From contig JAUCBJ010001062.1 of assembly GCA_032718475.1 (NCBI GenBank), forward strand, positions 1 to 64,000: a stretch of DNA of 64,000 nt, read 5' to 3'. The notes beneath the pieces were generated by a model. The model did no database searches and was not told the origin of the DNA. It saw nothing but the letters and a program-made list of their open reading frames with translations. Shown piece after piece: positions 1-12,519 of this stretch (the stretch's first letter is position 1; every line of letters starts with the position of its first letter). The DNA is from Nemertoderma westbladi. Taxonomy: Eukaryota > Xenacoelomorpha > Nemertodermatida > Nemertodermatidae. Made by a program: the position numbers and the translations under genes.

Positions 1-289
1 CACGGGCTCTCGCTTCTGCTACACTATCCTCCCTATCACTCACCTCTGTCCGGGCTGCTGTGCGGTCCTTCCTTACAGTAGTGGTAGGGGATCCTAATAC
101 TATTACTTGAGGTTGTTGTTCTTCCTCACTAGTCACTGTCTCGTCCTCCTGTTCACTTACGTCAGCGTCGCTCGCTGCGTCGTCATAGTCGGCATTGTCA
201 TCAACAGTAATATTTACGCTATCGTCAGTCGGCGGTCCAGCCGCCGTCTCGTAGCTGTCCTCTAGTGCCTCCTTGTCTGAGACACTCAT
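1..289 (-). CDS. Partial acidic hypothetical protein (5' end only)
   Basis: A reading frame opens at an ATG at 289 on the minus strand and stays open for 96 codons to the window edge. The encoded N-terminus is strongly acidic, with many Asp, Glu, Ser and Thr residues and a Glu/Gln stretch, followed by a mixed charged segment rich in Arg, Glu and Ala. No domain is recognisable. The AT-rich non-coding DNA upstream (above 290) and the character of the protein resemble the N-terminus of the BEL/Pao gag at 47935, so a second retroelement gag is possible. That is a guess. A host exon is the alternative. Confidence 0.3.
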   Translation of the reverse strand, partial: MSVSDKEALEDSYETAAGPPTDDSVNITVDDNADYDDAASDADVSEQEDETVTSEEEQQPQVIVLGSPTTTVRKDRTAARTEVSDREDSVAEARAR

Positions 290-3200
290 AGTCTAAATAA
301 TGTTTGCCTTCCGGCAAAAATATCTCGCAAAGTTCGAGATATAATTATAATTTAACCGAAACACGGTCAAATTATTTGTCAAATAATCAGTTGGTCCAAA
401 ATGTCAAAATAAATTCGCAATGCAATATTGTGAATTTAATGGGGTATAGTTATAGCAAATACTAGCACAATATTTAAACAAAAATATTATTATATAGCTA
501 CTATATAGTATTAAATACCGGTATAGCACAAAATAACTCTGAATCTAATACAAAATATTCAAAATATACTTGCCACCCGAATATTTCTAATTTTATATAT
601 ATATAGCTCTAATCAACGTAATTTTAATTTCAAATATTATATGTATCCACTAGCGCGTGGCTACATCTTCGGGTTGTGACTCTCTCTAACTCTCTCTCTA
701 ACTTGAGCGATTCAAAAAACCATGGCCGGCTAAACCTAAATATCCTAACTAATAAATTGAGTTCAGCTTCGCAGTTAAACAACCGATAATTTTTTACTGC
801 TTCCACAAACACACTGGTGCCAACAGAACAACCAACCTTGTTTGCTGTGAGATTCCACGTCCGCGTCCAAAGATTCAGGCCCTTCGCTGATTGCAAACCG
901 AACCCGCAGACCCACACGAACCCCAAACTCAGAAGTTCCGTCTTGCCATGTATCTCCAGATGGTATAAAATAACTAAGCGGTTACCTAACATACCGGTAC
1001 AAAACTCTAGAATTTTACAAAATAATTTTGACCGAAACTGAATTCTCGCAAACCTAGCTAATAATTTTCAAAAAACTTACTAATTACAGTTTGCCCTAAG
1101 GCCTAAGGAACTGCTGTATTCGCAATTAGCAAAAAACGCACTACCGTACATCCACTGTATGCAGTACAGTAAGTAAAACAGTACACCAACCTAACAGCCT
1201 AATGATACTGTGTGTGTGGTACGGCAAACAAATGTCCTTCTACCGTACGCAGTAACAGCAATCAGTCTAATGTACTACTGTACTATTGTACGCAGCCAGT
1301 GAATACAGTAATCTAAACTAACAGCCTAAAAGAATATACTCAATGTCTTACTGTACGCTAGCCTATAGCCTACAGCAGACGATCACGTGCTCTAATTTAT
1401 TACTCAATACTGTGATACTACTAACAGCCTAAGAATACACTATTTACTGTACGCTACAGCCTACAGCCAATAAAATTCACGTATCACTGATACGAAGTAT
1501 CAGTGATCTAAACTAACAGCCTAAGAATACTCACTGCCTTACTGTACGCGGTACAGCAAAGCAATACTCACGTATCACTGATAAACAACCGCGACCTCTA
1601 TACTAACAGCAGAACTGTTGAACAGACCAATACCCGTTAATATCCTTCTGCCAACCTAATAAGTTCTCGTCTAACCAATAAGACACAAAGACTGCTCGAC
1701 TGTTAAGTAAAGGGGATCAGGAGCGTGCTATTACTAAATTGTAAGGGTTGCTAAATACAAAACCGCTACTTACCGTTAGATGGCGCTAATCTGCCGTCCG
1801 CTAATATACTTACTAATTTTACACAACTCCTGCAAAATCGCTTGTTCCTTTCTCTACCGATTGCTCGACAGAGAGCTAACTGTTCGAATCTATGAGCCAC
1901 GCGGGAATAACCAAAACAATAAACCCGAGTCGGCTCCCTAAGCTTACTTAAGACGAGTGCGAGAGGCCTTGCACTCAGAGTATTCTTACGCCTAATTCTA
2001 TCACTATTAAAGCACGCTATTACCTACGTCTTTTCTAATCGCGAATACTGGGGGTTCCCTAACGTAATGTGTGAATGCGAGAATATTTAAAATATCAAAA
2101 ATGGTACAGTAATTGTCTCTCGTGGATAGTACCGCTCTGGGTCTAAAATTGCCTGCAGCTGGCTTTAGGCCAGCAAACCACTAGCGTTTCGTGCGTACCG
2201 AATAGTGCGATCTAGCTGATTGCCCGCTAATGCAAATAACCGCTCAGCGTGAATAGTTTACAGTACTCTAATTATTACCTTAGCTACTCTCCGCTATGCT
2301 GCGTACTAATTCTTAAATTTTTACTAATCAATTACAGTCACAAATATTTAACAGCGTACTAATTACTAAGAGTTCCAGAATACGTAATTCTAATTTATCA
2401 CGCAACAGGTTTCGCTAGTAATAGCCTAAATTGCCGTATTACTTTGACCTAATCAGTAACTAATTGTTGTAACTAAGAAATAGAAATCAATCAAAGAGAA
2501 AAGAGCGCCTACCTAAACATTCACAATCATAGGCACACTTCAGTAACACACCAATCAGCGTCAGCAATCACAGTTCGCAATTATGCAGTTAACTACTGTA
2601 TAGCTCACAATTATGCGACTCACTATTCGTACTCCACGCTCAACGTTCGAAACGTTGTGATACGTGCAGGCCTCTCCCGGGTACTTATAGGACTCCTAAC
2701 TAACCTGATTCCTGCCCCCCTAATACTAAATAGAGACGAAACCTGGATCATCAGCCCCCTAATTACTGTTCCGGCGATTGGTCTGCGTACCACAGCGTTA
2801 ACTTCCCGACCGCAACGGTGACCCCACGCCAGCGTTGCTCGCTTTTGAATCCTCCGCTCTCCCTTAGTCGCCCAACCCCCCGATGTGCCCACCGCCCGCT
2901 GGCGCCTTAGCCCTCCATTACGCTAATAGCTACCGTAGCGGCGCATGCAAATCACAAAGTCTGACAGTCTCAGAAATCCCTTAGGATTATTGCGCAGGAA
3001 AGAATCACATAGAACCATTAATCAAAAGTAGAAATCATAGTTCAGTTGTAATTAGCAGTAATCGAAGGAATTAATTGAGAAACACAAGCAAGAGTAATCG
3101 CACTAGCAAATCATTTCAAGAAATTAATCAAATTGCAAAATACTCTAAAATCCGTCAAAATTGAATAGAGACAGCTCAGCAAGTACAACAGCAGTGACAG

Positions 3201-3780
3201 ATTGAAAAAACAGTAAAACAGTAAGGCTCTACCAGCACACCGCCAATTTATAGGTGATCCGGTTGGGATGATGCAATAGGGTGACTCAATCGCTCTCCTA
3301 TTGGCTCTCCAGTCCATGCTAGCATTAGACCAACCTGGAAGCAGTTAATCCAATAAGGAGGCCGGATTGTAGCCCTATTGCTCAAATTATTACCATATAT
3401 GGTAATGGTTCACGTCTCTGGCTGCTGAATGGCCAGGACAGCGTCCCTATCTCTAGCCCTATTGATGCTAATATCAGCAAGCACAAAATCCAGGGTTCGA
3501 ATAAACTCGCTACCCTGGAACTATCTACATATAATATCCTAATACAAAATTACGTAGGTAGGGCTACATATTATACAAAATGGATGAATTCAAATATATG
3601 GGTGTTTCGATTTCCCTATCTAAATACCACTGCGTTATTATGCCTTATCTAAAATATCACGCTGCACAATGGACTAATATTACGTACAGTATAACAGACT
3701 AATATTGCATACTGCATAACGGACTAATATTGCATACTGCATGATGACTAATAATATGGATACAGCGCCATATACCGTAA
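290..3780. other. Non-coding AT-rich region
   Basis: No convincing gene is visible. Short open frames at 630-1041, 2623-2892 and 3111-3317 have no recognisable domain and look like chance. The region holds degenerate repeats (1188-1610), a short palindrome at 1483-1507 (arms ATCACTGATAC/GTATCAGTGAT around GAA) and, near 3660-3750, three tandem copies of a short ACTAATATTGCATACTGCAT-like unit. If the frame at 1-289 is a retroelement gag, this could be its 5' leader or LTR, but no paired LTR is in the window. Confidence 0.4.
1188..1610. repeat. Degenerate tandem repeat, about 90-130 bp unit
   Basis: The phrase AACAGCCTAA recurs near 1193, 1317, 1422 and 1514. Each time it is followed by an AGAATA- and ACTGTACGC-containing segment. 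Spacing varies from about 92 to 127 bp, so this is an old, diverged tandem array. Confidence 0.5.
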
Positions 3781-3781
3781 C

Positions 3782-6700
3782 AGATGAGTTAACAAAGTAA
3801 TTGTTAGATTAGAGAGATGAGTTAACAAAGTAATTGTTAGATTAGGAGAGATGAGTTGACAAAGTAATTGTTAGATTAGGCGATATGAGTCAACAAAGTA
3901 ATTGTTAGATCAGGAGAGATGAGTTAACAAAGTAATTGTTAGATTAGAGAGATGAGTTAACAAAGTAATTGTTAGATTAGGATGAGTTAACAAAGTAATT
4001 GTTAGATTAGGAGAGATGAGTTGACAAAGTAATTGTTATATTAGGCGATATGAGTTAACAAAGTAATTGTTAGATCAGGAGAGATGAGTTAACAAAGTAA
4101 TTGTTAGATTAGGAGAGATGAGTTAACAAAGTAATTGTTAGATTAGAGAGATGAGTTAACAAAGTAATTGTTAGATTAGGAGAGATGAGTTGACAAAGTA
4201 ATTGTTAGATTAGGAGAGATGTGAGTTAACAAAGCAGTTGTTAGATTAGGAGAGATGAGTTAACAAAGTAATTTTTAGATTAGGAGAGATGAGTTAACAA
4301 AGAGATTGTTAGATTATGAGAGATGAGTTAACAAAGTAATTGTTAGATTAGGAGAGATGAGTTGACAAAGTAATTGTTAGAAAGATTAGAAGAGATGAGT
4401 TAACAAAGTAATTGTTAGATTAGGAGAGATGAGTTAACAAAGTAATTGTTAGATTAGGAAAGATGAGTTAACAAAGTAATTGTTAGATTAGGAGAGATGC
4501 GAGTTAACAAAGTAATTGTTAGATCAGGAGAGATGAGTTTACAAAGTAATTGTTAGATTAGGAGAGATGAGTTAACAAATTAATTGTTAGATTAGAGAGA
4601 TGAGTTAACAAAGTAATTGTTAGATTAGGAGAGATGGGTTAACAAAGTAATTGTTAGATTAGGAGAGATGAGTTAACAAAGTAATTGTTAGATTAGGCGA
4701 TATGAGTCAACAAAGTAATTGTTAGATCAGGAGAGATGAGTTAACAAAGTAATTGTTAGATTAGAGAGATGAGTTAACAAAGTAATTGTTAGATTAGGAT
4801 GAGTTAACAAAGTAATTGTTAGATTAGGAGAGATGAGTTGACAAAGTAATTGTTATATTAGGCGATATGAGTTAACAAAGTAATTGTTAGATCAGGAGAG
4901 ATGAGTTAACAAAGTAATTGTTAGATTAGGAGAGATGAGTTAACAAAGTAATTGTTAGATTAGAGAGATGAGTTAACAAAGTAATTGTTAGATTAGGAGA
5001 GATGAGTTGACAAAGTAATTGTTAGATTAGGAGAGATGTGAGTTAACAAAGCAGTTGTTAGATTAGGAGAGATGAGTTAACAAAGTAATTTTTAGATTAG
5101 GAGAGATGAGTTAACAAAGTAATTGTTAGATTAGGAGAGATGAGTTAACAAAGTAATTGTTAGATTAGGAGAGATGAGTTGACAAAGTAATTGTTAGAAA
5201 GATTAGAAGAGATGAGTTAACAAAGTAATTGTTAGATTAGGAGAGATGAGTTAACAAAGTAATTGTTAGATTAGGAAAGATGAGTTAACAAAGTAATTGT
5301 TAGATTAGGAGAGATGCGAGTTAACAAAGTAATTGTTAGATTAGGAGAGATGAGTTAACAAAATAATTGTTAGATTAGGAGAGATGAGTTAACAAAGTAA
5401 TTGTTAGATTAGGAAAGATGAGTTAACAAAGTAATTGTTAGTATAGGAAAGATGAGTTAACAAAGTAATTGTTAGATTAGGAGAGATGAGTTAACAAAGT
5501 AATTGCTAGATTAGGAGAGATGAGTTAACAAAGTAATTGTTAGATTAGGAGAGATGCGAGTTAACAAAGTAAGTAATTGTTAGATTAGGAGAGATGAGTT
5601 AACAAAGTAATTGTTAGATTGGGAGAGATGAGTTAACAAAGTAATTGTTAGAAAGATTAGGAGAGATGAGTTAACAAAGTAATTGTTAGATTAGAAGAGA
5701 TGCGAGTTAACAAAGTAATTGTTAGATTAGGAGAGATGCGAGTTAACAAAGTAATTGTTAGATTAGGATGAGTTAACAAAGTAATTGTTAGATTAGAGAG
5801 ATGCGAGTTAACAAAGTAAGTAATTGTTAGATTAGGAGAGATGAGTTAACAAAGTAATTGTTAGATTAGAGAGATGCGAGTTAACAAAGTAAGTAATTGT
5901 TAGATTAGGAGAGATGAGTTAACAAAGTAATTGTTAGATTAGGAGAGATGAGTTAACAAAGTAATTGCTAGATTAGGAGAGATGAGTTAACAAAGTAATT
6001 GTTAGATTAGAGAGATGCGAGTTAACAAAGTAAGTAATTGTTAGATTAGGAGAGATGAGTTAACAAAGTAATTGTTAGATTAGGAGAGATGCGAGTTAAC
6101 AAAGTAAGTAATTGTTAGATTAGGAGAGATGAGTTAACAAAGTAATTGTTAGATTGGGAGAGATGAGTTAACAAAGTAATTGTTAGAAAGATTAGGAGAG
6201 ATGAGTTAACAAAGTAATTGTTAGATTAGAAGAGATGCGAGTTAACAAAGTAATTGTTAGATTAGGAGAGATGCGAGTTAACAAAGTAATTGTTAGATTA
6301 GGAGAAATGAGTTAACAAAGTAATTGTTAGATTAGGAGAGATGAGTTAACAAAGTAATTGTTAGATTAGGTGAGATGAGTTAACAAAGTAATTGTTAGAT
6401 TAGGAGAGATGCGAGTTAACAAATTAATTGTTAGATTAGGGGAGATGCGAGTTAACAAAGAAATTGTTAGATTAGGAGATATGAGTTAACAAAGAGAGAT
6501 GAGTCGACAATGTAATTGTTAGATTAGGAGAGATGAGTTAACAAAGTAATTGTTAGATTAGGAGAAATGAGTTAACAAAGTAATTGTTAGATTAGGAGTG
6601 ATGAGTTAACAAAGTAATTGTTAGATTAGGAGAGATGAGTTAACAAAGTAATTGTTAGTATAGGAAAGATGAGTTAACAAAGTAATTGTTAGATTAGGAG

Positions 6701-8830
6701 AGATGCATGCGAGTTAACCAAGTAATTGTTAGATTAGGAGAGATGAGTTAACAAAGTAATTGTTAGATTAGGAGAAATGAGTTAACAAAGTAATTGTTAG
6801 ATTAGGAGAGATGAGTTAACAAAGTAATTGTTAGTATAGGAAAGATGAGTTAACAAAGTAATTGTTAGATTAGGAGAGATGCATGCGAGTTAACCAAGTA
6901 ATTGTTAGATTAGGAGAGATGAGTTAACAAAGTAATTGTTAGATTAGGAGAAATGAGTTAACAAAGTAATTGTTAGATTAGGAGAGATGAGTTAACAAAG
7001 TAATTGTTAGTATAGGAAAGATGAGTTAACAAAGTAATTGTTAGTATAGGAAAGATGAGTTAACAAAGTAATTGTTAGATTAGGAGAGATGCATGCGAGT
7101 TAACCAAGTAATTGTTAGATTAGGAGAGATGAGTTAACAAAGTAATTGTTAGATTAGGAGAAATGAGTTAACAAAGTAATTGTTAGATTAGGAGAGATGA
7201 GTTAACAAAGTAATTGTTAGATTAGGAGAGATGAGTTAACAAAGTAATTGTTAGTATAGGAAAGATGAGTTAACAAAGTAATTGTTAGATTAGGAGAGAT
7301 GCATGCGAGTTAACCAAGTAATTGTTAGATTAGGAGAGATGAGTTAACAAAGTAATTGTTAGATTAGGAAAGATGAGTTAACAAAGTAATTGTTAGATTA
7401 GGAGAGATGCATGCGAGTTAACCAAGTAATTGTTAGATTAGGAGAGATGAGTTAACAAAGTAATTGTTAGATTAGGAGAAATGAGTTAACAAAGTAATTG
7501 TTAGATTAGGAGAGATGAGTTAACAAAGTAATTGTTAGTATAGGAAAGATGAGTTAACAAAGTAATTGTTAGATTAGGAGAGATGCATGCGAGTTAACCA
7601 AGTAATTGTTAGATTAGGAGAGATGAGTTAACAAAGTAATTGTTAGATTAGGAGAGATGCGAGTTAACCAAGTAATTGTTATGTTAGGAGAGATGAGTTA
7701 ACAAAGTAATTGTTAGATTAGGAAAGATGAGTTAACAAAATAATTGTTAGATTAGGAGAGATGAGTTAACAAAGTAATTGTTAGTATAGGAAAGATGAGT
7801 TAACAAAGTAATTGTTAGATTAGGAGAGATGCGAGTTAACCAAGTAATTGTTAGATTAGGAGAGATGAGTTAACAAAGTAATTGTTAGATTAGGAAAGAT
7901 GAGTTAACAAAGTAATTGTTAGTATAGGAAAGATGAGTTAACAAAGTAATTGTTAGATTAGGAGAGATGCGAGTTAACCAAATAATTGTTAGATTAGGAG
8001 AGATGAGTTAACAAAGTAATTGTTAGATTAGGAAAGATGAGTTAACAAAGTAATTGTTAGATTAGGAGAGATGCGAGTTAACCAAGTAATTGTTAGATTA
8101 GGAGAGATGAGTTAACAAAGTAATTGTTAGTATAGGAAAGATGAGTTAACAAAGTAATTGTTAGATTAGGAGAGATGCGAGTTAACCAAGTAATTGTTAG
8201 ATTAGGAGAGATGAGTTAACAAAGTAATTGTTAGATTAGGAAAGATGAGTTAACAAAGTAATTGTTAGATTAGGAGAGATGCGATTTAACAAAGTAATTG
8301 TTAGATTAGGAGAGATGAGTTAACAAAGTAATTGTTTGATTAGGAGAGATGAGTTAACAAAGTAATTGTTAGATTAGGAGAGATGCGAGTTAACCAAGTA
8401 ATTGTTAGATTAGGAGAGATGAGTTAACAAAGTAATTGTTAGATTAGGAAAGATGAGTTAACAAAGTAATTGTTAGATTAGGAGAGATGCGATTTAACAA
8501 AGTAATTGTTAGATTAGGAAAGATGAGTTAACAAAGTAATTGTTTGATTAGGAGAGATGAGTTAACAAAGTAATTGTTAGATTAGGAAAGATGAGTTAAC
8601 AAAGTAATTGTTTGATTAGGAGAGATGAGTTAACAAAGTAATTGTTAGATTAGGAGAGATGAGTTAACAAAGTAATTGTTAGATTAGGAGAGATGCGATT
8701 TAACAAAGTAATTGTTAGATTAGGAAAGATGAGTTAACAAAGTAATTGTTTGATTAGGAGAGATGCGAGTTAACAAAGTAATTGTTAGATTAGGAGAGAT
8801 GCGAGTTAACAAAGTAATTGTTAGATTAGA
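3782..8830. repeat. 34-bp satellite array, about 150 copies
   Basis: About 5 kb is made of a roughly 34-bp unit containing GAGTTAACAAAGTAATTGTT and ending AGATTAGGAGAGAT. Every unit contains the inverted repeat TAACAA-AGTAA-TTGTTA. Variants include a GCGAG insertion, a GCATGCGAG form with ACCAAG, GTATAGGAAAG, and units shortened to GATTAGGATGAG. Higher-order structure is visible: a block from 3881 is repeated from 4698 (817-bp offset, matching to about 5332), and another block recurs with an offset of about 535 bp (5619 versus 6154). It lies in the intron upstream of the receptor exon. Confidence 0.95.
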
Positions 8831-8931
8831 TCCTTCAATCTCTATGACAATCCTTCAATCTCTATGACAATCCTTCAATCTCTATGACAATCCTTCAATC
8901 TCCATGACAATCCTTCAATCTCAATGACAAT
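8829..8931. repeat. 20-bp tandem repeat, five copies
   Basis: Five head-to-tail copies of TCCTTCAATCTCTATGACAA, the last two with single-base changes. The array lies between the 34-bp satellite and the splice acceptor of the receptor exon, inside or next to where a branch point would be expected. Confidence 0.9.
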
Positions 8932-8958
8932 TAATTACAATATAAATGTTTATTTCAG

Positions 8959-9188
8959 GATTTTTCCGACGAAGTATCACCAAGAACGCGGTATATAAAT
9001 GTACCCGCGGAAGTCAATGCGAGATGGATATGTACATGAGGCGGAAGTGTCAGGAATGTCGGTTGCGTAAATGTCGCGAGGTTGGTATGTTACCGGAGTG
9101 TTTGCTTACGGAAGAACAGTGTCGGTCGAAGAGACAACGACGACTTATGAAACAGCGACAATCAGTTACCCCAACAGATGTATCTGAG
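8959..9188 (+). CDS. Nuclear receptor exon: second zinc finger of DNA-binding domain (NR1H/EcR-FXR-LXR-like)
   Basis: This exon belongs to a host ligand-activated transcription factor. The reading begins with a Gly codon split by the intron, then [14 protein letters not shown]. The C4 second finger follows (Cys spacing C-x5-C-x9-C-x2-[20 protein letters not shown], then QEC), then the C-terminal extension [20 protein letters not shown] and a basic stretch. These residues are characteristic of EcR, FXR and LXR. The acceptor is TATTTCAG at 8951-8958. A donor at GAG|GTTCGT (9188/9189) ends the exon in phase 0, matching the phase-0 start of the exon at 60836. The frame stays open to 9248, so the donor choice is inferred. 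The first-finger exon is not in the window. Whether it is an EcR or FXR orthologue cannot be decided here. Confidence 0.88.
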
Positions 9189-9248
9189 GTTCGTACAATT
9201 ACTCAAGAACTCGAATATAACTTCACCATTATAATTGTTCAAGAGTAA

Positions 9249-9480
9249 ATAATCTAATTGATTATAATGTTACATTAGTTATGATTGCATCACGAATATG
9301 CATCAGACTGGCAAATAAACATTAAGTATCCGAGTAGATATATTTGTTGTACTATAGCTATCATTCATCATATCCCGTACAAGTAAACCAGCATAGCAGC
9401 ACCGTGTAGTAATGTATCAACTATTCACATAGATCTATGGTCCGGTGTGGCCGTGCGGTTGTATTTATTTATAATTAATA
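9249..9480. other. Intron sequence, nothing recognised
   Basis: Ordinary AT-rich intron DNA between the receptor exon and the 51-bp minisatellite. No gene or repeat was seen. Confidence 0.5.
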
Positions 9481-11745
9481 TAGATATAGCCTACACTTAC
9501 ACTGGATAGTGGACACACACGTTTGTAAACATAGATATAGCATACACTTACACTGGACAGTGGACACACACGTTTGTAAACATAGATATAGCCTACACTT
9601 ACACTGGATAGTGGACACACACGTTTGTAAACATAGATATAGCATACACTTACACTGGATAGTGGACACACACGTTTGTAAACATAGATATAGCATACAC
9701 TTACACCGGATAGTGGACACACACGTTTGTAAACATAGATATAGCCTACACTTACACTGGATAGTGGACACACACGTTTGTAAACATAGATATAGCATAC
9801 ACTTACACTGGATAGTGGACACACACGTTTGTAAACATAGATATAGCATACACTTACACCGGATAGTGGACACACACGTTTGTAAACATAGATATAGCCT
9901 ACACTTACACTGGATAGTGGATACACACGTTTGTAAACATAGATATAGCATACACTTACACTGGATAGTGGACACACACGTTTGTAAACATAGATATAGC
10001 CTACACTTACACTGGACAGTGGACACACACGTTTGTAAACATAGATATAGCATACACTTACACTGGATAGTGGACACACACGTTTTTAAACATAGATATA
10101 GCATACACTTACACTGGATAGTGGACACACACGTTTGTAAACATAGATATAGCATACACTTACACTGGACAGTGGACACACACGTTTGTAAACATAGATA
10201 TAGCCTACACTTACACTGGATAGTGGACACACACGTTTGTAAACATAGATATAGCATACACTTACACTGGATAGTGGACACACACGTTTGTAAACATAGA
10301 TATAGCATACACTTACACCGGATAGTGGACACACACGTTTGTAAACATAGATATAGCCTACACTTTACACTGGATAGTGGACACACACGTTTGTAAACAT
10401 AGATATAGCATACACTTACACTGGATAGTGGACACACACGTTTGTAAACATAAATATAGCATACACTTACACTGGATAGTGGACACACACGTTTGTAAAC
10501 ATAGATATAGCATACACTTACACCGGATAGTGGACACACACGTTTGTAAACATAGATATAGCCTACACTTACACTGGATAGTGGACACACACGTTTGTAA
10601 ACATAGATATAGCATACACTTACACTGGATAGTGGACACACACGTTTGTAAACATAGATATAGCCTACACTTACACTGGACAGTGGACACACACGTTTTT
10701 AAACATAGATATAGCATACACTTACACTGGATAGTGGACACACACGTTTGTAAACATAGATATAGCATACACTTACACTGGATAGTGGACACACACGTTT
10801 GTAAACATAGATATAGCATACACTTACACTGGATAGTGGACACACACGTTTGTAAACATAGATATAGCCTACACTTACACTGGACAGTGGACACACACGT
10901 TTATAAACATAGATATAGCATACACTTACACTGAACAGTGGACAGTGGACACACACGTTTGTAAACATAGATATAGCATACACTTACGCGACAGTGGACA
11001 CACACGTTTGTAAACATAGATATAGCATACACTTACACTGGATAGTGGACACACACGTTTTTAAACATAGATATAGCATACACTTACACTGGATAGTGGA
11101 CACACACGTTTTTAAACATAGATATAGCATACACTTACACTGGATAGTGGACACACACGTTTGTAAACATAGATATAGCATACACTTACACTGGATAGTG
11201 GACACACACGTTTGTAAACATAGATATAGCATACACTTACACTGGATAGTGGACACACACGTTTTTAAACATAGATATAGCATACACTTACACTGGATAG
11301 TGGACACACACGTTTTTAAACATAGATATAGCATACACTTACACTGGATAGTGGACACACACGTTTGTAAACATAGATATAGCATACACTTACACTGGAT
11401 AGTGGACACACACGTTTTTAAACATAGATATAGCATACACTTACACTGGATAGTGGACACACACGTTTGTAAACATAGATATAGCATACACTTACACTGG
11501 ATAGTGGACACACACGTTTGTAAACATAGATATAGCATACACTTACACTGGATAGTGGACACACACGTTTTTAAACATAGATATAGCATACACTTACACT
11601 GGATAGTGGACACACACGTTTTTAAACATAGATATAGCATACACTTACACTGGATAGTGGACACACACGTTTGTAAACATAGATATAGCATACACTTACA
11701 CTGGATAGTGGACACACACGTTTTTAAACATAGATATAGCATACA
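9481..11745. repeat. 51-bp minisatellite, about 44 copies
   Basis: A 51-bp unit begins TAGATATAGCATACACTTAC, continues ACTGGATAGTGGACACACAC and ends GTTTGTAAACA. It is repeated about 44 times with few substitutions (CATAC/CCTAC, GTTTG/GTTTT, GGATAG/GGACAG). Because 51 is a multiple of three and the unit lacks stops in several frames, long reading frames arise on both strands. They encode a 17-residue repeat and are artefacts of the period. One unit near 10364 has a single-base insertion, and the units near 10930-10990 are disrupted. Confidence 0.95.
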
Positions 11746-12519
11746 CGGAACGTGTATGCAAAGTCATTGCTAGTGACATGAATGCGCAAATTGGCCCATA
11801 AGACATCAAGGGTTACACCTATAGCACCAGTTCTAACAGAAATGGTACTGACTTTTAGACCTAATGGAAGAATGTGAATTGATACCAACAAACAACACAT
11901 TCGAAAAGAGTAAGGGGAAGCTATGGACCTTTCAATACCCTAATGGAACCAAAGCACAACTGGATTACATCCTTATAAAAAAATCTATCGTATCCCGGCG
12001 TCGGCTAAGCAATAACCTAGGGTTTTTTCGAGCCATTTCGAAAAAATTTTAAAATTGTCGAAAAAATGACGGATTTTTGTCATTTTTTGGTGTATTTGTT
12101 ATTGTTTTTACATAATTTATAAATAAATCTATCTATCTATGAACTCCAAAGAAGCATTAAAAGCATGTCCTATAATAAAGGAAGTGGATTAGATAAATTC
12201 CAGCGGAGGTATGGAAAACAGGAGTGCTAAACAGACCATTATTGAATGTTTGCAACCGGATGTTAAAAGGGGAAAAGCCATCACCAATTTGGACTAAAGG
12301 TCAACTAAAGCCTCTCCTTAAGAAAGGAGACCTCGGCATACCAACAAACTATCGTGGGATCTGTCTGCTTGTGGTAGCTGCCAAAATATACAATAAAATG
12401 ATTCTATATAGGATTAGGCCTCACATAGAGAAACTACTGCGTAAGAGCCAAAACGGATTTCGACCAAGTAGATCAACAATAGCTCAGATACTTGCACTAC
12501 GGAGACTGATTGAAGGAAT
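11746..12519 (+). pseudogene. RTE-like LINE fragment, 5' part (endonuclease remnant and RT start)
   Basis: Decayed non-LTR retrotransposon on the + strand. At 11760-11974 the end of an apurinic-type endonuclease can be read (DMNAQIG, then stops, then GKLWTFQYPNGTKAQLDYIL). An unrelated insert with an AT-rich body and a (CTAT)n tail occupies about 11975-12137. Reading resumes with the RT fingers (LLKKGDLGIPTNYRGICL, NGFRPSRST) and stops at LRRLIEGI, where the Polinton begins. The rest of the RT continues at 28946, so the two pieces are one element cut by the Polinton. A large part between endonuclease and RT is missing, so the copy was already dead. Confidence 0.85.

Noticed and set aside
3782-8830. 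CRISPR-like array
   Set aside because: Units are contiguous with no unique spacers, and the genome is clearly animal. It is a satellite.
9465-11773. Several long reading frames (up to 405 codons) on both strands
   Set aside because: They are frames through a 51-bp repeat whose length is a multiple of three. The translations are the same short repeat in different frames, with no domain.
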